Origin: Syntrophaceae bacterium
GTDB taxonomy: Bacteria > Desulfobacterota > SM23-61
Assembly: GCA_003154025.1 (NCBI GenBank)
Contig: PMCE01000351.1
Location: 16,693-25,191 of the forward strand
Reading direction: 5' to 3'
DNA length: 8,499 nt
Position 1 is the stretch's first letter, and the number at the start of each line of letters is the position of its first letter. Positions 1-6,141 of the stretch are shown piece after piece. Position numbers and translations under genes: made by a program. The notes beneath the pieces were generated by a model that worked only from the letters and a program-made list of their open reading frames with translations, was not told where the DNA came from and made no database searches.

Positions 1-80
1 TCGTACTTCGGGCCCAGGTTGATCTCGAAGAGCCGCTGCATCCGGGCTTCATCGTCTACGATCAGGATTCTTGGTTTCAT
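1..80 (-). CDS. Response regulator, N-terminal receiver fragment (runs off the left edge)
   Basis: Only the first 26 codons are visible. They read MKPRILIVDDEARMQRLFEI and then continue NLGPKY. The hydrophobic first strand followed by the acidic pair D9-D10 is the start of a CheY-like receiver domain, where these residues bind the Mg2+ needed for phosphorylation. The phospho-accepting aspartate and any output domain lie outside the window. The wording resembles receivers of NtrC/AtoC-type sigma-54 activators, which often partner kinases like the one upstream, but this is inference. The ATG at 78-80 is preceded by AAGG about four bases away, and a stop codon lies in frame nine bases upstream of the ATG, so the start cannot be further out. 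It lies 149 bases downstream of the kinase gene on the same strand and is probably its cognate regulator. Confidence 0.85.
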   Translation of the reverse strand, partial: MKPRILIVDDEARMQRLFEINLGPKY

Positions 81-94
81 ACACCCTTAAACCT

Positions 95-218
95 TTCACC
101 ACCGAGCATGCAGAGAGCGAAGAGAGAATACGCATTAAGATATTCTCCATACAAAAAAATGACCTCCTCGAATCCTATTATTTCTTCTATTTTTCTTCTT
201 CGCGATCTCTGCCGTGAA
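95..218. repeat. Imperfect inverted pair of a purine/pyrimidine-rich intergenic repeat
   Basis: The kinase-regulator spacer holds two related sequences in opposite orientation. On the plus strand, GCAGAGAGCGAAGAGAGAA at 110-128 faces the complement of GCAGAGATCGCGAAGAAGAA, which lies at 193-212. The outer TTCAC at 95-99 faces GTGAA at 214-218. The left copy has about ten extra bases between the outer and inner matches. The pair could fold as a hairpin in the transcript with a 64-base loop. The sequence resembles the 'TTCTCTGCG..CTCTGCGGTGAA' type of dispersed intergenic repeat that I associate with environmental bacterial genomes; that link is from memory and was not searched. Confidence 0.5.
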
Positions 219-229
219 TAATTTGCTCT

Positions 230-2389
230 TCATTTCTCCGATGCCCGGACAGACCCGACCGCCCCGAAGCATCCCATGATCGCCTTGGGGAAAGGCAGAT
301 TGAGGGTAAAGGTGGTTCCTTCCCCATTGTTGCTGGTGACGGAGATGGCTCCTCCGTGGTTCTTGACCACGGAGTGAACGATGGAAAGTCCCAGACCCGT
401 TCCCCTTTCTTTGGTCGTGAAGAAGGGGTCGAAGATCTTGGACTCCGCCCCCGGGGCAATCCCTTTTCCCGTGTCACTGATACGAATAGCCACCTCCCGG
501 TCATCTTTCTGGTTCAGGATGATCCGCAGCGTACCCCCCTGGGGCATGGCTTCCAGGGCGTTCATCTCCAGGTTCACCAGGGCCTCCCGGATCTGCTCGG
601 GGTCCACGGGCATGAGGATTTTTTCCTGGGGATATTCCCTCAGGATCCGGACCTGCTGCTTGCGGGCCGGGATGGATATCCAGTCCAGGGTTCGGTCGAG
701 GACCTCCTTCAGGTCCACTTCCTGGAACACGGGAGGTTTTGGCTTGGCAAATTCGAGGAAGTTGGTCAGCATCCGGTTGATCCGGTCCGACTCCTCGCCG
801 ATGAATTGGATCATCTCCTCCTGGACCGGCTGGGGGACTTTCTTCTTGAGAGTCTCCGCCGAGCCCAGAATGATTCCCAGAGGATTCCGGATTCCATGGA
901 CGAAGGAGGCGGCCATCTCCCCCAGGGCGGCCAGTTTTTCGGCCTGCATCATCTGCCAGTCTTTTTTCTTCAGGTCCTGGTACAGACGGGCCCGGGAAAT
1001 GGCCATGGCCACTGCCGGAGCCAGGGCCTCCAGGGCTTCAATCTCCATGATGGTGAAGTTCTTGGCGTTCTTCTTCTCCCCCACCAGGATGAACCCCAGC
1101 AACCCCTCTTCCCACTCCAGGGGAAGAACCAGGGAAAGACGAGCCTCGATCATTCCCTGGGCCTCGGGCTGCAGAGCCCCGAAATTCTTCACCGTCTCCA
1201 GCTCCACCGCCCTTTCGGATTTTTTCAGGTAACTGATGAAAGGGCTGTCCGCGGCGAAATAGCGCTCCCCGGGAGACCCTTTGTGGCTGAGGAGACGGTA
1301 GCATTCCGACTCGCTCTCCAGGATCCAAATCCCCACCCGGTCCGCCACCAGGGCCTGGGAGATAAAGGTCCCGGTTGCCTCGAGTAAGGTCTGGAGGTCC
1401 AGGAGGTTCAGCAGGGTGCGGGTGAACTCAAGGAACTGGAGACGGAAAAAATACCTCTCCCGGTAGAAAAAGCGGTCGATGAACTCTTCCACTTTTCTTT
1501 CCAGGGGGCGCAGGAGGAAGACCAGGACCAGCACCATGGTGGCTTCCACCAGCAGGGAGTTGGTTTCGATTTTCCTGGCCAGAATATCGCACACGTTCTT
1601 GATGAAGAGGACGTAGATGACCAGGACCAAGCCCGAGAGGAGCGAATACAGAATCCCCCCCCGGATGATGAAGTGGATGTCCACGAGGCGGTATTTCACA
1701 ATGGCCAAAGCGAAGAAGAAACTGATGAGCAAGGAGTAAAGGCTGGCCACGAAGAAGAAAGAGTAGCCGAGGTTGAAGAAATAGTTCATCACATGCAGGA
1801 TCAGCCCGATGAGGAACATAGAGATGATTCCCACCAGGAGGTAGAGGATCTGCAGGCGCTGGCGGGCGATCTTCGTGTGCCCGTAGGAAACGATGAAGTT
1901 GACCACCCCCCAGGTGAAATACCCGAGGCCGATCAGGCTCAGGACCAGGGCCAAGAGCTGAGATTCGAGGGGGCCATGGAAAGTAAAGACGTAATAGAAG
2001 ATGGACCCGATCTTCACCACCCGACCGATGTCCACGTGGAGGAGGAGGATGAAGGGAATCAGGAACGCCACCGGTCCGGCATAGAGGATCAGGCTGCGCC
2101 AGCCCTCGAAAAACCGGGTCATCTTCTCGGGGAAGACGTAAGAAAAATGGAGGAAGAAGGCGGGAAAAAGGAAAACCCCGGCAAAGATGACTTTCACCCC
2201 CACCAGGGCCATGGAATGGAGGTCGCTGTTGATCATGATCAATTCGCCGGCGTTCCAGGCCACAAAGGAAAGGATGAGCAGGGTGAAGACCCGGTTCACC
2301 ATCCCCTTGGGATTGTCGAGGAAGACGATCAGGCAGAGGGTCAGGTTGATGGCGAAAGCCAATGCTGAAGGTATGCCGTAGATACTCAT
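230..2389 (-). CDS. Membrane-bound sensor histidine kinase (multi-TM N-terminus, GAF, HisKA, HATPase)
   Basis: A 719-residue sensor kinase that should autophosphorylate on histidine and pass the phosphate to the response regulator encoded just downstream. Residues 1-295 are mostly hydrophobic, with about eight or nine membrane segments. A linker with FIDRFFYRERYFFR (303-316) leads into a GAF-like sensory domain (about 330-465). The HisKA H-box is ASFVHGIRNPLG, with H498 as the phospho-acceptor. The ATPase domain has the N-box NLEMN (606-610), G1 DTGKGI (639-644), F-box FDPFFTTK (653-660) and G2 GTGLGL (663-668), all intact. The residue after H498 is Gly, not the usual Glu/Asp. The architecture resembles PrsK-type and 7TM kinases that pair with sigma-54-dependent regulators. 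The start is supported by AGGAA nine bases upstream and by the membrane segment right after it. It appears to have its own promoter. The signal sensed is unknown. Confidence 0.93.
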   Translation of the reverse strand: MSIYGIPSALAFAINLTLCLIVFLDNPKGMVNRVFTLLILSFVAWNAGELIMINSDLHSMALVGVKVIFAGVFLFPAFFLHFSYVFPEKMTRFFEGWRSLILYAGPVAFLIPFILLLHVDIGRVVKIGSIFYYVFTFHGPLESQLLALVLSLIGLGYFTWGVVNFIVSYGHTKIARQRLQILYLLVGIISMFLIGLILHVMNYFFNLGYSFFFVASLYSLLISFFFALAIVKYRLVDIHFIIRGGILYSLLSGLVLVIYVLFIKNVCDILARKIETNSLLVEATMVLVLVFLLRPLERKVEEFIDRFFYRERYFFRLQFLEFTRTLLNLLDLQTLLEATGTFISQALVADRVGIWILESESECYRLLSHKGSPGERYFAADSPFISYLKKSERAVELETVKNFGALQPEAQGMIEARLSLVLPLEWEEGLLGFILVGEKKNAKNFTIMEIEALEALAPAVAMAISRARLYQDLKKKDWQMMQAEKLAALGEMAASFVHGIRNPLGIILGSAETLKKKVPQPVQEEMIQFIGEESDRINRMLTNFLEFAKPKPPVFQEVDLKEVLDRTLDWISIPARKQQVRILREYPQEKILMPVDPEQIREALVNLEMNALEAMPQGGTLRIILNQKDDREVAIRISDTGKGIAPGAESKIFDPFFTTKERGTGLGLSIVHSVVKNHGGAISVTSNNGEGTTFTLNLPFPKAIMGCFGAVGSVRASEK

Positions 2390-2433
2390 CGTCGGCGATT
2401 CCTGATTTCTGATAAAGGGGCTAATTCTGCCCT

Positions 2434-2462
2434 ATTTTACAGCAGATAAAAAGATCCCCCAA
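2434..2462 (-). promoter_or_regulatory. Candidate sigma-70 promoter for the histidine kinase gene
   Basis: Read on the minus strand, TTGGGG (2457-2462) and TAAAAT (2434-2439) are separated by exactly 17 bases. The -10 box matches the consensus at five of six positions and the -35 box at three of six. Initiation near 2427 would give a leader of roughly 38 bases before the kinase ATG at 2389. Its position just downstream of an intrinsic terminator makes a separate promoter here plausible. This was read by eye and is not proven. Confidence 0.4.
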
Positions 2463-2487
2463 CCGAAATATACCCTTTTCGGAAAAT

Positions 2488-2522
2488 AAAAAAAAGAGGG
2501 ACCGGCAAAACAGCCTACCCTC
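2488..2522 (-). terminator. Rho-independent terminator of the liv operon
   Basis: On the minus strand, GAGGG (2522-2518) pairs with CCCTC (2500-2496). Inside this, GGC (2515-2513) pairs with GCC (2506-2504) around a six-base loop, with a small asymmetric internal loop between the two stems. Eight consecutive T residues follow directly (2495-2488), then ATTTT. A GC-rich stem followed by a T-run is the classic intrinsic terminator layout. It lies about 100 bases past the livF stop codon and before the kinase, so it should end or weaken transcription of the transporter operon. Confidence 0.75.
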
Positions 2523-2527
2523 CTTTA

Positions 2528-2614
2528 ATTGCGCATTGCGAATTGGGAATTGCGAATTGCAGACAAGTCAATGCGCAATGCGAAATGCGCAATTCGCAAT
2601 CGGCAATGCGCAAT
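2528..2614. repeat. GCGCATTGC/GCGAATTGC inverted repeat cluster
   Basis: Two nested, perfectly complementary 12-base blocks are visible. ATTGCGCATTGC (2528-2539) faces GCAATGCGCAAT (2603-2614), and ATTGCGAATTGC (2549-2560) faces GCAATTCGCAAT (2589-2600). They are separated by nine bases on one side and two on the other. The 28-base loop region holds another direct copy of CAATGCGCAAT (2569-2579, repeated at 2604-2614). The cluster starts eight bases beyond the livF stop and precedes the terminator, so the livF message would end in a long hairpin that could protect its 3' end. It has no coding potential that I can support and looks like a small dispersed palindromic element. Confidence 0.75.
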
Positions 2615-2622
2615 GATCCGTT

Positions 2623-3333
2623 TTATTCTCCCAGATAGGCCTGGCGCACCATCTCATTCTGGCGCAAGTTCTCCGCCGTATCGCTGAGCACCACCGCTCC
2701 GGTCTGGAGAACGTACCCCCGACCGGCGACCTGGAGAGCCATGCGGGCGTTCTGTTCCACCAGGAGGATGGTCGTTCCACCGGCATGAAGCTGGTGGATC
2801 GTGTCGAAGATACTGTCCACCAGGACCGGGGCCAGCCCCATGGAAGGTTCATCCAGGAGAAGGACCCGGGGGTTGGACATCAACGCCCGCCCGGTGGCCA
2901 GCATCTGCTGCTCCCCTCCGCTGAGGGTTCCGGCAATTTGATGGCTGCGCTGCTGAAGACGGGGGAAAAGGGAGAAGACTTTCTTGAGGTTGTCGCTGAT
3001 CCACTTGCGATCGCTGATGGAAAAGGCCCCCAACTCCAGGTTCTCCAGGACCGAGAGGCGGCCGAAGATCCGTCGGCCTTCGGGAACCTGGACCACTCCC
3101 TTGGTCACGACCTCGTGAGCAGGCAAACGAGTCAGGTCCTCCCCTTCCAAACGGATCGACCCCTGCCGCGGTTTCAGGAGGCCGCTGATGGTTTTGAGGG
3201 TGGTGCTCTTTCCCGCCCCGTTGCCTCCGATCAGGGTGACGATTTCCCCCTTGTCCACCGACAGAGAAACATCCTTTAGGGCATGAATGTGTCCGTAGTA
3301 GGTATGAATGTTTTCCACTTCGAGCATGGCCAT
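2623..3333 (-). CDS. livF: Branched-chain amino acid ABC transporter ATP-binding protein LivF
   Basis: A 236-residue cytoplasmic ATPase, the usual LivF length, which pairs with LivG to power amino-acid uptake. Visible motifs are Walker A GGNGAGKST (36-44), Q-loop VQVPEGRRIF (81-90, Q82), signature LSGGEQQM (137-144), Walker B VLLLDEP (157-163) and MGLAP in the D-loop area. The switch position reads LVEQNA, with Gln194 where most ABC ATPases have His. This Gln is normal for LivF and separates it from LivG. Walker A has GG where many LivF proteins have GA, a small variation. The start at 3333 has AGG nine bases upstream; a second Met two codons later has no such site. It is the last gene of the operon, 51 bases after livG, and is followed by a hairpin cluster and a terminator. 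Confidence 0.96.
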   Translation of the reverse strand: MAMLEVENIHTYYGHIHALKDVSLSVDKGEIVTLIGGNGAGKSTTLKTISGLLKPRQGSIRLEGEDLTRLPAHEVVTKGVVQVPEGRRIFGRLSVLENLELGAFSISDRKWISDNLKKVFSLFPRLQQRSHQIAGTLSGGEQQMLATGRALMSNPRVLLLDEPSMGLAPVLVDSIFDTIHQLHAGGTTILLVEQNARMALQVAGRGYVLQTGAVVLSDTAENLRQNEMVRQAYLGE

Positions 3334-3384
3334 AAAAACGGACCTATCGATTTCCTGGGCGGCGGTTCGATTATTTCCTGGAGT

Positions 3385-4158
3385 TCATTGAGAGGCCCCT
3401 CCCCTTCCCAGATAAGCCTCGATCACCACCGGATTGCTTCTTATTTCCACAGGGGTTCCTTCGGCAATCTTTTTTCCATAGTCCAGGACGGTCACCGTCT
3501 CGGAGATGCCCATCACCACCCTCATCTGGTGCTCGATGAGCAGAATGGTGATCCCCAGTTCATCCCGCAGGCGGCGGATGAAATCCATCATCTCCTGGGT
3601 CTCCCTGGGATTCATGCCTGCGGTGGGTTCATCCAGAAGAAGGAGCTGAGGACGGGTGGCCAGGGCTCGGGCAATCTCCAGCCTCCGCTGGTCGCCGTAA
3701 GGAAGGTTCTTGGCCAGGAGGTCGCCCTTCCCCGCAAGATTCACGAAACCCAGAATCCTCCGGGCTTCCTCCGCCGCTTCTTCTTCCTCCTTCCGGGTCG
3801 CCGGGGAACCGGCGACGATCCCGAAAAACCCGGCTTTCAGGTGGCCATGGAGCCCTACCAGAACGTTTTCCGTCACCGTCAGGTTGGGGAAAAGACGAAT
3901 ATTCTGGTATGTGCGGGTGATTCCCAGACGGACGACCTGATCGGGGAGGAGCCCAACCAAGGAATGTTCGAGGAACAGAATCTCTCCTTCTTCCGCCCGG
4001 TAAAAACCGGTCACGCAGTTGAAGAAGGTCGTCTTGCCCGCTCCGTTGGGCCCGATGATACTGTGAATGCTCTTCTCTTGGACTTCGATGTCCAGTTCTT
4101 GCACGGCCACCAGGCCGCCGAATCGTTTGGTCGCTTTCCTCGCCGAAAGAATCGCCAT
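3385..4158 (-). CDS. livG: Branched-chain amino acid ABC transporter ATP-binding protein LivG
   Basis: A 257-residue ATPase starting MAILSARKATKRFGG, the normal LivG length. Motifs are Walker A GPNGAGKTT (36-44), Q-loop TYQNIRLF (Q85), the degenerate LivG-style signature LPYGDQRRLE (152-161), Walker B LLLLDEP (172-178), TAGMNP, and switch histidine H210 in LLIEHQM. The C-terminal YGKKIAEGTP segment is typical of the family. I place the start at 4158, not at the upstream in-frame ATG at 4206. GGGGAAAAGG sits directly before 4158, and the 16 extra codons would run through a GC-rich palindrome and lack family character. It lies between livM (145-base spacer) and livF (51-base spacer) and should form the LivG-LivF ATPase pair on the LivH-LivM channel. 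Confidence 0.96.
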   Translation of the reverse strand: MAILSARKATKRFGGLVAVQELDIEVQEKSIHSIIGPNGAGKTTFFNCVTGFYRAEEGEILFLEHSLVGLLPDQVVRLGITRTYQNIRLFPNLTVTENVLVGLHGHLKAGFFGIVAGSPATRKEEEEAAEEARRILGFVNLAGKGDLLAKNLPYGDQRRLEIARALATRPQLLLLDEPTAGMNPRETQEMMDFIRRLRDELGITILLIEHQMRVVMGISETVTVLDYGKKIAEGTPVEIRSNPVVIEAYLGRGGASQ

Positions 4159-4183
4159 AGCCTTTTCCCCAGCCGGCCTTGCC

Positions 4184-4201
4184 GGGGACCGGCCGGTCCC
4201 C
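4184..4201. repeat. Perfect 18-bp palindrome upstream of livG
   Basis: GGGGACCGGCCGGTCCCC is its own reverse complement over all 18 bases. It lies 26 bases upstream of the livG start, just beyond the ribosome binding site. In RNA it could fold into a strong short hairpin close to the translation start. Further GGCC/CCGG steps flank it at 4172-4183. A role in mRNA processing or translation is possible but not shown. Confidence 0.7.
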
Positions 4202-4208
4202 TTCAACC

Positions 4209-4265
4209 CCGAAACTCGAAATTCAAAACCCGAAACAAGTTCGATTTCCCAAAATTCAAAATCCC
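4209..4265. repeat. AAATTCAAAA / CCGAAAC direct-repeat spacer
   Basis: The spacer between livM and livG is AT-rich against GC-rich genes and contains short direct repeats. AAATTCAAAA occurs at 4219-4228 and 4252-4261, each followed by a C-run, and CCGAAAC occurs at 4209-4215 and 4230-4236. The wording resembles one arm of the AAATTCC-type inverted repeat in the livH-livM spacer, but here it is direct, not inverted. No gene is visible. Confidence 0.5.
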
Positions 4266-4302
4266 ATTTGCCCCCCGAAGAGGAAGGCCCCCTTTCCGGC
4301 TC

Positions 4303-5985
4303 TTACCCTGCAGGAGGCTGGTTCTCGATCTCTCCGGTTTCTTCCCCTCTCAACTCCCGGCGGCGTTTTACCTCCGGCCAAAGCCCCTCGGGCCGCAGGA
4401 GCATCATGGCCACCAGTACGGCCCCATAAACGAGCAGCCGGTACTCGGCAAACTCCCGCAGGAGCTCGGGCAAACCCACGAGGGCGATCGCCCCCACGAT
4501 GACCCCGGGGATGCTTCCCATCCCCCCCACGATGATGACGCAGAGGATGTTGATGGAGATCATGACGTTGAAACTGTGAGGATAGACGGAGCCCAGCTTC
4601 GTGGCAAAGATGGCCCCGCTCAAGGCGGAAAAGCCCGCCCCCGTGGCAAAGGCCAATAACTTGGTGGCCACCAGGTTGATTCCCATGGCCTGGGCCACAT
4701 CCTCATCCTCCCGCAGGGCCATCCAGGCGCGGCCCAGCCGGGAATCCCTTAAGCGCCAGGAGATGAACCCGACCAGCAGGCAGCCGGCCAAGATCAGGTA
4801 GTAAATCTGCTGCGGGGTGGAAAGCTCCATCCCCAGGATGGAGGGTTTGGGAATCTTCCCGACCCCCTGGGCGCCCCCCAGCCAGGGTCGCAGAAAATCC
4901 GACAGCACGAGAATCCGGATGATCTCTCCAAACCCCAGAGTGGCGATGGCCAGGTAGTCGCCCCGCATCTTGAGAACCGGGATCCCCAGGAGCACCCCGA
5001 AAAGGACTCCCAGGAGGATTGCCAAAGGCAGGGCTCCCCAGAAGGAGAAATGGAAGAAACCCAGCTCCGGGGAAGTCAACAGAGCCACGGTATAGGACCC
5101 GATGGCGAAAAAGGCCACGTACCCGAGGTCCAGGAGGCCGGCATAGCCCACGACGATGTTCAGCCCCAGCCCGAGGAGAACATACAGCCCTACGATGGTC
5201 AGCACCTCGCTCAGAAAAAGCCCGAGAATCTGGGGCAGGATCAGAAGGAGGAAAACCAGCAGGGCCCAGGCGGCAAAACGGAGCCCCCGCTGCCTGCCCG
5301 GAGACATTTGCTGAAAGCCCGCCCGCAGAGCGCCTTCCCGCCTGGCCCAGAAAAAAGTTACCAGGGCGATTCCGATAAACAGCGAGATCCCCCCCTCCAG
5401 CGTCAGGCCGTTTGCCGCGTAGAGCCAGTCATTGATCGCCGCCAGAGGCCCCCAGAGGGCAAAGGTGGGACGGAGCAGGTCCTGCAGGACGCCGGCCAGT
5501 ACCATGCATCCCAGAGAGGTCCCCAAGACCCTGCGGGGAAGGGAGGGAGAGAGGAAAAAAAGGCCGGCCAAAAGACCGCTCAGGGCACCCATTCCCGGGA
5601 GGAGGATCAGCCCGTCCGGAATCCCCGCGTCGAAGATGAGCAGTTTATAAAGAAGAGGGGAGGCGTTGATGAAGATTTTGCGGAGGTTGACCGTGCTCCC
5701 CAGCGCCACCAGGAGAGCCACCATAATTCCAGAAACCAGACCTGATAGCAGGCTGTTGGTCAATGCTTTCCCCGGCGCTGCCCGGGTCGTGCGTCTTGCC
5801 GCCAGGTACCCTCCGAACATGACGACCAGCAGGAGAAGGGTATGGCCCATGGAGATGACGCCGCTGATGATGGATCGCTGGCTGAAAGCCTCCACCATGC
5901 CGATCAGCCCCAGAAGAACCGCCACCGCGCCGATGATCAGGCCCATCTTAATTCCATTTTGCCAGAGGCCAAAGCCAGGTTTCAT
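4303..5985 (-). CDS. livM: Branched-chain amino acid ABC transporter permease LivM with N-terminal membrane extension
   Basis: A 560-residue inner-membrane permease that forms the transport channel with LivH. The LivM core begins near residue 235. It includes LGLGLNIVVGYAGLLDLGYVA from 271, MRGDYLAIATLGFGEI (340-355), the ATPase-coupling loop around SRLGRAWMALREDEDVAQAMGI (415-436), VGGMGSIPGVIVGA (486-499) and the C-terminal LLRPEGLWPEV. These are standard LivM signatures. The first ~230 residues are extra compared with common LivM proteins (about 300-425 residues) and contain roughly five or six further hydrophobic segments joined by short loops. The reading frame is open throughout, so this is a genuine extension. 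The start at 5985 has a modest purine-rich site (GCAGAGAG) before it; Met14 is an alternative. The function of the extension is unknown. Confidence 0.94.
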   Translation of the reverse strand: MKPGFGLWQNGIKMGLIIGAVAVLLGLIGMVEAFSQRSIISGVISMGHTLLLLVVMFGGYLAARRTTRAAPGKALTNSLLSGLVSGIMVALLVALGSTVNLRKIFINASPLLYKLLIFDAGIPDGLILLPGMGALSGLLAGLFFLSPSLPRRVLGTSLGCMVLAGVLQDLLRPTFALWGPLAAINDWLYAANGLTLEGGISLFIGIALVTFFWARREGALRAGFQQMSPGRQRGLRFAAWALLVFLLLILPQILGLFLSEVLTIVGLYVLLGLGLNIVVGYAGLLDLGYVAFFAIGSYTVALLTSPELGFFHFSFWGALPLAILLGVLFGVLLGIPVLKMRGDYLAIATLGFGEIIRILVLSDFLRPWLGGAQGVGKIPKPSILGMELSTPQQIYYLILAGCLLVGFISWRLRDSRLGRAWMALREDEDVAQAMGINLVATKLLAFATGAGFSALSGAIFATKLGSVYPHSFNVMISINILCVIIVGGMGSIPGVIVGAIALVGLPELLREFAEYRLLVYGAVLVAMMLLRPEGLWPEVKRRRELRGEETGEIENQPPAG

Positions 5986-6023
5986 CTCTCTGCTTTCTTA
6001 TTCGAGGAAAATCGCGAAATCCC

Positions 6024-6134
6024 AAATCTCAAGCACCGAATTCCAAACAATATCCAAATTCCAATCTCCAAACCCCGTTCGGTTATTGGAATTTGCGAAA
6101 TCGGAATTTATTTGGGATTTGGTGCTTGGAATTT
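6024..6134. repeat. ~110-bp AATTCC-type inverted repeat between livH and livM
   Basis: This spacer is AT-rich and built of AAATTCC/CCAAAT words on the left and their complements on the right. CAAGCACC (6030-6037) is perfectly complementary to GGTGCTTG (6121-6128). Further inward, CAAATTCCAAT (left) faces ATTGGAATTTG (right). Allowing mismatches and about eight extra bases on the right, the arms extend to roughly 50 bases with a short centre near 6073-6080. It begins eight bases beyond the livH stop and ends about 40 bases before livM, so in mRNA it would make a very long hairpin between two permease genes that must both be expressed. It looks like a dispersed non-coding palindromic element. 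Confidence 0.75.
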
Positions 6135-6141
6135 CATAGGC

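Noticed and set aside
187..504. Minus-strand 105-codon frame overlapping the kinase C-terminus in another frame
   Set aside because: It is Arg/Ser/Pro-rich, overlaps the conserved ATPase domain and has no domain or clear ribosome binding site.
356..1387. Plus-strand open frames of 343 and 283 codons (the second at 381-1232) opposite the kinase catalytic region
   Set aside because: Both are antisense to the conserved HisKA/HATPase coding sequence and have no family character; two overlapping long frames at one place point to codon-composition shadows.
1673..2368. Plus-strand 231-codon frame rich in Glu, Asp, His and Gln
   Set aside because: It is the complement of the kinase membrane region, where hydrophobic codons read backwards as charged residues.
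2528..2614. CRISPR-like array because of repeated GCGCATTGC words
   Set aside because: The repeats are about 11-12 bases, unevenly spaced and in both orientations, with no uniform spacers and no cas genes in the window.
4159..4206. Alternative livG start at 4206 adding 16 residues
   Set aside because: The extra codons run through the 18-bp palindrome, and a good GGGGAAAAGG ribosome binding site directly precedes the ATG at 4158, which gives the normal LivG length.
3283..4659. Plus-strand open frame of 458 codons across livF, livG and livM
   Set aside because: It lies antisense to three well-supported genes and crosses their spacers. Its product is rich in His, Pro, Gln and Arg with no recognisable domain, as expected for a shadow frame of GC-rich genes.
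5050..5745. Plus-strand 231-codon frame opposite livM
   Set aside because: Antisense shadow of the LivM membrane segments; Gln/Pro/Glu-rich with no motif.
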